Source: Candidatus Peribacteraceae bacterium
Lineage (GTDB): Bacteria > Patescibacteriota > Gracilibacteria > Peribacterales > Peribacteraceae
Assembly (NCBI GenBank): GCA_013140485.1
Contig: JABFSS010000109.1
Coordinates: forward strand, 1 to 8,383
Direction: 5' to 3'
DNA: 8,383 nt
In this document: positions 4,860-8,383 of the stretch, piece after piece
How positions within the stretch are numbered: position 1 is the first letter of the stretch
Layout: each line of letters starts with the position of its first letter
Made by a program: the position numbers and the translations under genes
Notes under the pieces: model-generated
Databases searched by the model: none
Told to the model about the DNA's origin: nothing
Seen by the model: only the letters and a program-made list of their open reading frames with translations

Positions 4860-7800
4860 CTATGGAACGGTCGGGGTTTCCACAGGCTCAACCGAGCTCG
4901 TTGATGATGATGCTTCGGCACTTTCCTCTGGAATATCGATTGTCTGTTCCTCAGGACTTTCCACACTGCTTTGACTTGACGACGCCTCACTGGAGGACGA
5001 TTCACTCGACGACGATGCCACTGATTCACTGCTCGCGCTCGACGAAGAGAATTCTGAAACTTCCTCTGTCGCCTCTGTTCCCTCTGTCGCCTCCGCCTCC
5101 GTTGCCTCATAGCCTTCCGGAATCTGCAGGAGCGCCGGCGTCAGAGACGTGTTGTACGTGAATTTGATCAGAAGATCCGGATGCTCCCATACATACCCGT
5201 CATGGTGACCGCCGCAGGAGCCGATAGGCGTTCCATCGTCGGCATAAAGGAGATTATTGCGGATGCATCCATTCCACACGGGATTCGTACTGAGCGGGAC
5301 ACCGAGCTCATCCACGGGGAACGGGATGGCAGATGACGACGAGGAGGATTGAGACGAATCGGACCAGTGTGGGTCTTCGACCCGCGATGAGGAGGACGAT
5401 GACGATGAACTTGAGGAACTCGACGAGGAGGACGATGCGCTGGAAGCATCTGCCGCCGCGTGCTCGCCGGAATCGGCGCCAATCAGCGCGGTCCACCCGA
5501 ATCGCAGAGGCTGCGCGGCGGGCTGTGCGAGGAAGATCGTGAAGCCGCTCGCCGAGGACGCATCGGTCCACCACTCGATGCCGACGCGCCCCTTGGGCGT
5601 CACGCTGATGACAGGTTCGGCGGAGAGCGGAGGATCGAAGAGGATGGTCACCGAAGTTCCTGTTTGTGGAATGTCAGCGAAGCCTACTTGACGGCTACTG
5701 AGAGCCAATTGCCCGTTGACCGTGAGCGTGCCGTTGAATTCGGCATCGCCGATGAAGGTTGCGAGTCCTTCGATCGTGACCGATCCAATGATGCGCAAGG
5801 CATTGCGAACGATCAGATCGTGCGCGGTGAGCACGGAACCCGAGCCGAAGATCATGCCACGCGTGAGATTGAGCGTGTTATTGAGCGTGAGCACGCCGTC
5901 GATGGTCGCGTCCGACTGGATGTCGAGCGACGACGCGCGGATGGCGCCGTCGATCTTGACGCCGTTCGGGACGTACAAGTCACTGACGGAGAAGATGCCC
6001 CCGACCGTGAGATTGCCGAGCACGCTGGCGTCTTTGACGGCAAGCGTGTCTTCGAGAGAGAGCGTCCGCCCGGTGATGTCGTCGGCATGGAACGACCCGT
6101 CGGGAGCCGCCGCATGCTGAACGGAGACCGTGCCGTCACGGAGAGCGCCGGACATCGAGAGAATTTGTCGTTCGAGCTCTGCGATGCGCTCGTTGAGGCT
6201 GGCGGTGTTCAGCTGCCGCAGGACTTCCTTGCGGATGCTGTCATCGACATTCAGCTTCTCCAGCGTGCCCTGCACCATCATCTCCACTTCGTCTTCGATC
6301 TTCATAGACTTGATGGATTCGAGCGTCTTTTGTTCGATGGCTTCTACCGTGAGCGACTGATTCTTGCGGGAAATGAGCACTTTGCGCATTCCGCGGCCGG
6401 TATCGATGCCTTCCAATGCGACACCTACCGTCGATTCGCCGGCGCTCGCTTTGCGCAACGTTCCCGGAATCGTTCCCGCGGCGAGCGAATCGCCTGCGCG
6501 GATGACGGATCCGGATTCGACGACCATGTCGGCGGAGAGTTGACCCAAGAGACCGACGAGCGCGGTGTTCGGGACGGGCACGTCGTCTGCCCCGCTGAAC
6601 TTGTTGCCGATGAAGGCGGCCTGCTTGCGACTGCTCACAAGACCGACGATGTCGGGATCGCCTGGGCGCGTACAGCGGCGAACCGTATTGGATTTCGTCA
6701 CGTCGATACAGACGGCTTCGCCGAACTTCAGATCCGGCGTGGACGTCATGAACCACTCGGCGTAGTCCGCGCCGCCACCCGTAAAGGCTCCGTCGGCGGA
6801 GACGGCTCCGGACGCCGTAACGCGGAAGACCGTATTCTCGTCACCGCCCACGTCCGAGATCACGCGGAGGAGCGTGGTGGAACCGGTGGACGTTTCGTTG
6901 TCGATGACCATCGATTCCGGAGCGCCGGACTCCAGATGAACGAACCCTAAGATACTGCCAACCGTTTGCTCATCAAAGTTCTCCAGAGCGTACGCGACGA
7001 TCTGAGCGCCATCCGCATTACTACGGGCAGCAACGCCGGCAATGGAGGAAAGAGTCAGTGCATCGCCAATATGGATCGAGCCATTCTCATTCGATACTCG
7101 TATCGGGATGCGTCCAGAAAGGGCGACCGGAACTTCGGGGGCACTCGGGTAGCGATCGGCACCAAAGCCGCCGAGCAGCAGACCTGGTTTTGTCGAAACG
7201 ACGCCGATCAGCCGTTCGGAACCGGAGCCTATGGCCCGGCGGACGAAGACGGCATTGTCCGGATCGAGAGCGACGACTTCTCCCGCCAAAAGTGTCGGAT
7301 CGGCGGTGGGATAGTTTTCGGCAAGGTCGATCTCGGTGATGGATGTGGATTCCGCGTAGATCGTGCCACGCGTGCGAGACGAATCGTCGCAGTTGTCATT
7401 GCCGTTATCGACGCAGAGAACACCATTACTAATCACGAGAGAGCTTGTCGGAATGTTGGAAGAATCGATCGACGCTCCCGTGCCGATTTCAATATTGCGA
7501 CTCGTGTTGACCGAAAGAACATTCTTCCAGCCAAGCGCACCGGAGTTCGACAGGACAAATTTTCCGCTGTCACTGTAATCAATGCCCATCGACCATGGGA
7601 TCGCGGTGGCGACCGCCGTGTAGTAGACCGTGATGCGAACGGAGTCGATCTGGGCGGCGCCTTGGCATGAACCGGCGGTACATTTCGCTGAAAGTGCGGA
7701 GCCGAAGGTGGATCCGTTGATATCGCTGGCGCTCCATGTTTCACCCCACAAATCCGAAGAGCTGCCGTAGCTTGCGAATGCATCACTGGTGCCCCAGTTG

Positions 7801-8383
7801 CTCCCGGATGCCTTATCCGTCGCGCCGATCGACCCTCCTTTTACGATGCGGATCCTGTTATCCACGATATTGCCGCTGAACATGACACCCGTGGACTGCT
7901 CCCATTCCACAACAATACCGACGATTGTGGCGGCACTGGGGATCGAAAATCCAAAATTTGTCGTTTTCAGATAATGCGAAGGATCGCTCGCCATACCGCT
8001 GTCCAAATTTGTTGAATCCCGGAAATCATCACTGGCATTGGCAAATCCCGTACTCCATGTTGAGACTCCCGTGCCATTATCATCACTTTCTGTCCCCGGG
8101 AACTTCGGCCCCGAGGCTGTCGATCCTCCGCCGACCTGCCGGGATTGGAAGAACATTTGCGTGTCGGCTCCGGAATTGCTCAGCGAAAGCATCGGCGTGG
8201 CGAAACTTCTCGCAGAAATTGCGATGGCTCCGGATGACTGGATAAGATCCTGTGCATGCAGTACGCGGCCGGACATCGTTCCAATCACTTCAAGGAGTAA
8301 GCCGGCATCGATAGTGGCGGGAGTCACTCCTGAAGCGGCGGATTGGATGAGGAGTCTGCCGGTCATGGAGTCGCCTCCGGCAT
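4860..8383 (-). CDS. Giant fibre/surface protein with Ser-rich linkers (5' end outside window)
   Basis: The frame is open from the window edge to TAG (4862-4860). The Met at 8366 is probably internal, since the frame continues upstream of it; residues are counted from that Met. By eye: 1-50, a repeat-like segment with SGRVLHAQDLIQSSG; 145-250, a beta-sandwich-like domain ending RITVYYT; 316-326, an Asp/Asn/Cys cluster (LCVDNGNDNCD); 345-475 and 533-668, two related beta domains (DLAENYP...IGVVS...PVALSGRIPIRV and DYAEWF...VGLVSS...VGLLGQL) resembling Peptidase_G2 / tailspike chaperone modules; 675-745, a coiled coil; 765-890, beta-solenoid-like repeats (DGVLTLNNTLNL type); 893-962, a beta-sandwich; then Ser runs (17 in a row, 5385-5435) and 1013-1080 with two Cys (WNGCIRNN, IGSCGGHHDGY); finally a Ser/Glu-rich tail. 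No anchor motif or signal peptide is visible in this portion. A secreted, possibly trimeric adhesin or appendage is likely; a tail-fibre origin is possible. Confidence 0.8.
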   Translation of the reverse strand, partial: AGGDSMTGRLLIQSAASGVTPATIDAGLLLEVIGTMSGRVLHAQDLIQSSGAIAISARSFATPMLSLSNSGADTQMFFQSRQVGGGSTASGPKFPGTESDDNGTGVSTWSTGFANASDDFRDSTNLDSGMASDPSHYLKTTNFGFSIPSAATIVGIVVEWEQSTGVMFSGNIVDNRIRIVKGGSIGATDKASGSNWGTSDAFASYGSSSDLWGETWSASDINGSTFGSALSAKCTAGSCQGAAQIDSVRITVYYTAVATAIPWSMGIDYSDSGKFVLSNSGALGWKNVLSVNTSRNIEIGTGASIDSSNIPTSSLVISNGVLCVDNGNDNCDDSSRTRGTIYAESTSITEIDLAENYPTADPTLLAGEVVALDPDNAVFVRRAIGSGSERLIGVVSTKPGLLLGGFGADRYPSAPEVPVALSGRIPIRVSNENGSIHIGDALTLSSIAGVAARSNADGAQIVAYALENFDEQTVGSILGFVHLESGAPESMVIDNETSTGSTTLLRVISDVGGDENTVFRVTASGAVSADGAFTGGGADYAEWFMTSTPDLKFGEAVCIDVTKSNTVRRCTRPGDPDIVGLVSSRKQAAFIGNKFSGADDVPVPNTALVGLLGQLSADMVVESGSVIRAGDSLAAGTIPGTLRKASAGESTVGVALEGIDTGRGMRKVLISRKNQSLTVEAIEQKTLESIKSMKIEDEVEMMVQGTLEKLNVDDSIRKEVLRQLNTASLNERIAELERQILSMSGALRDGTVSVQHAAAPDGSFHADDITGRTLSLEDTLAVKDASVLGNLTVGGIFSVSDLYVPNGVKIDGAIRASSLDIQSDATIDGVLTLNNTLNLTRGMIFGSGSVLTAHDLIVRNALRIIGSVTIEGLATFIGDAEFNGTLTVNGQLALSSRQVGFADIPQTGTSVTILFDPPLSAEPVISVTPKGRVGIEWWTDASSASGFTIFLAQPAAQPLRFGWTALIGADSGEHAAADASSASSSSSSSSSSSSSSSSSRVEDPHWSDSSQSSSSSSAIPFPVDELGVPLSTNPVWNGCIRNNLLYADDGTPIGSCGGHHDGYVWEHPDLLIKFTYNTSLTPALLQIPEGYEATEAEATEGTEATEEVSEFSSSSASSESVASSSSESSSSEASSSQSSVESPEEQTIDIPEESAEASSSTSSVEPVETPTVP

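Noticed and set aside
5460..6950. A 496-codon open frame on the plus strand opposite the giant gene
   Set aside because: The translation is rich in Arg, Asp, Glu, Gly and His with no domain pattern, as expected from the reverse of a GC-rich coding frame; the minus-strand frame has clear domain structure and is open throughout.

Overview
The window reads as a chromosomal segment of a small-genome, uncultured bacterium, most likely of the Patescibacteria (CPR) type, possibly Peribacteria-like. This is inferred from the mixture: glycosyltransferases, a short RmlA-type nucleotidyltransferase, an S23/Avd-like four-helix-bundle gene, very large serine-rich secreted proteins, AT-rich short repeats between genes, and starts mostly lacking a Shine-Dalgarno (SD) sequence. 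No rRNA, tRNA, CRISPR array, transposase or phage packaging gene is visible. TAG is a real stop here: it ends ndk (followed at once by TGA) and the large surface protein.

Left part (1-2522), plus strand: two GT4-type glycosyltransferases. The first is cut by an in-frame amber codon (127-129), leaving an N-terminal piece and a 278-residue C-terminal piece. Between the two glycosyltransferases lies a compact minus-strand unit: a promoter-like site, a 5' leader able to fold into a three-way junction whose basal stem covers a perfect SD, a 54-residue single-pass membrane protein (1039-1203), and a hairpin terminator. I find this the most interesting part of the window. A perfect dyad (1340-1363) sits where its putative promoter and that of the second glycosyltransferase diverge.

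Middle (2528-4374): an AlkB-like 2OG-Fe(II) dioxygenase directly follows the second glycosyltransferase. It is convergent with a minus-strand sugar-phosphate nucleotidyltransferase, which probably makes the activated sugars used by glycosyltransferases such as those on the left. Nucleoside diphosphate kinase (ndk) is divergent from it across an intergenic region built of inverted 8-bp-period repeats.

Right part (4380-8383): an AT-rich cassette with one four-helix-bundle gene, bracketed by near-perfect inverted arrays of 7-bp repeats, then a giant minus-strand gene that runs off the window. Its product looks like a secreted fibre or surface protein: beta-rich domains, two tandem domains resembling tailspike-type intramolecular chaperone/peptidase modules, a coiled coil, a beta-solenoid-like stretch, a terminal beta-sandwich, and Ser-rich linkers. 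The glycosylation genes and this Ser-rich protein both point to cell-surface construction, although a direct substrate link is only a guess.
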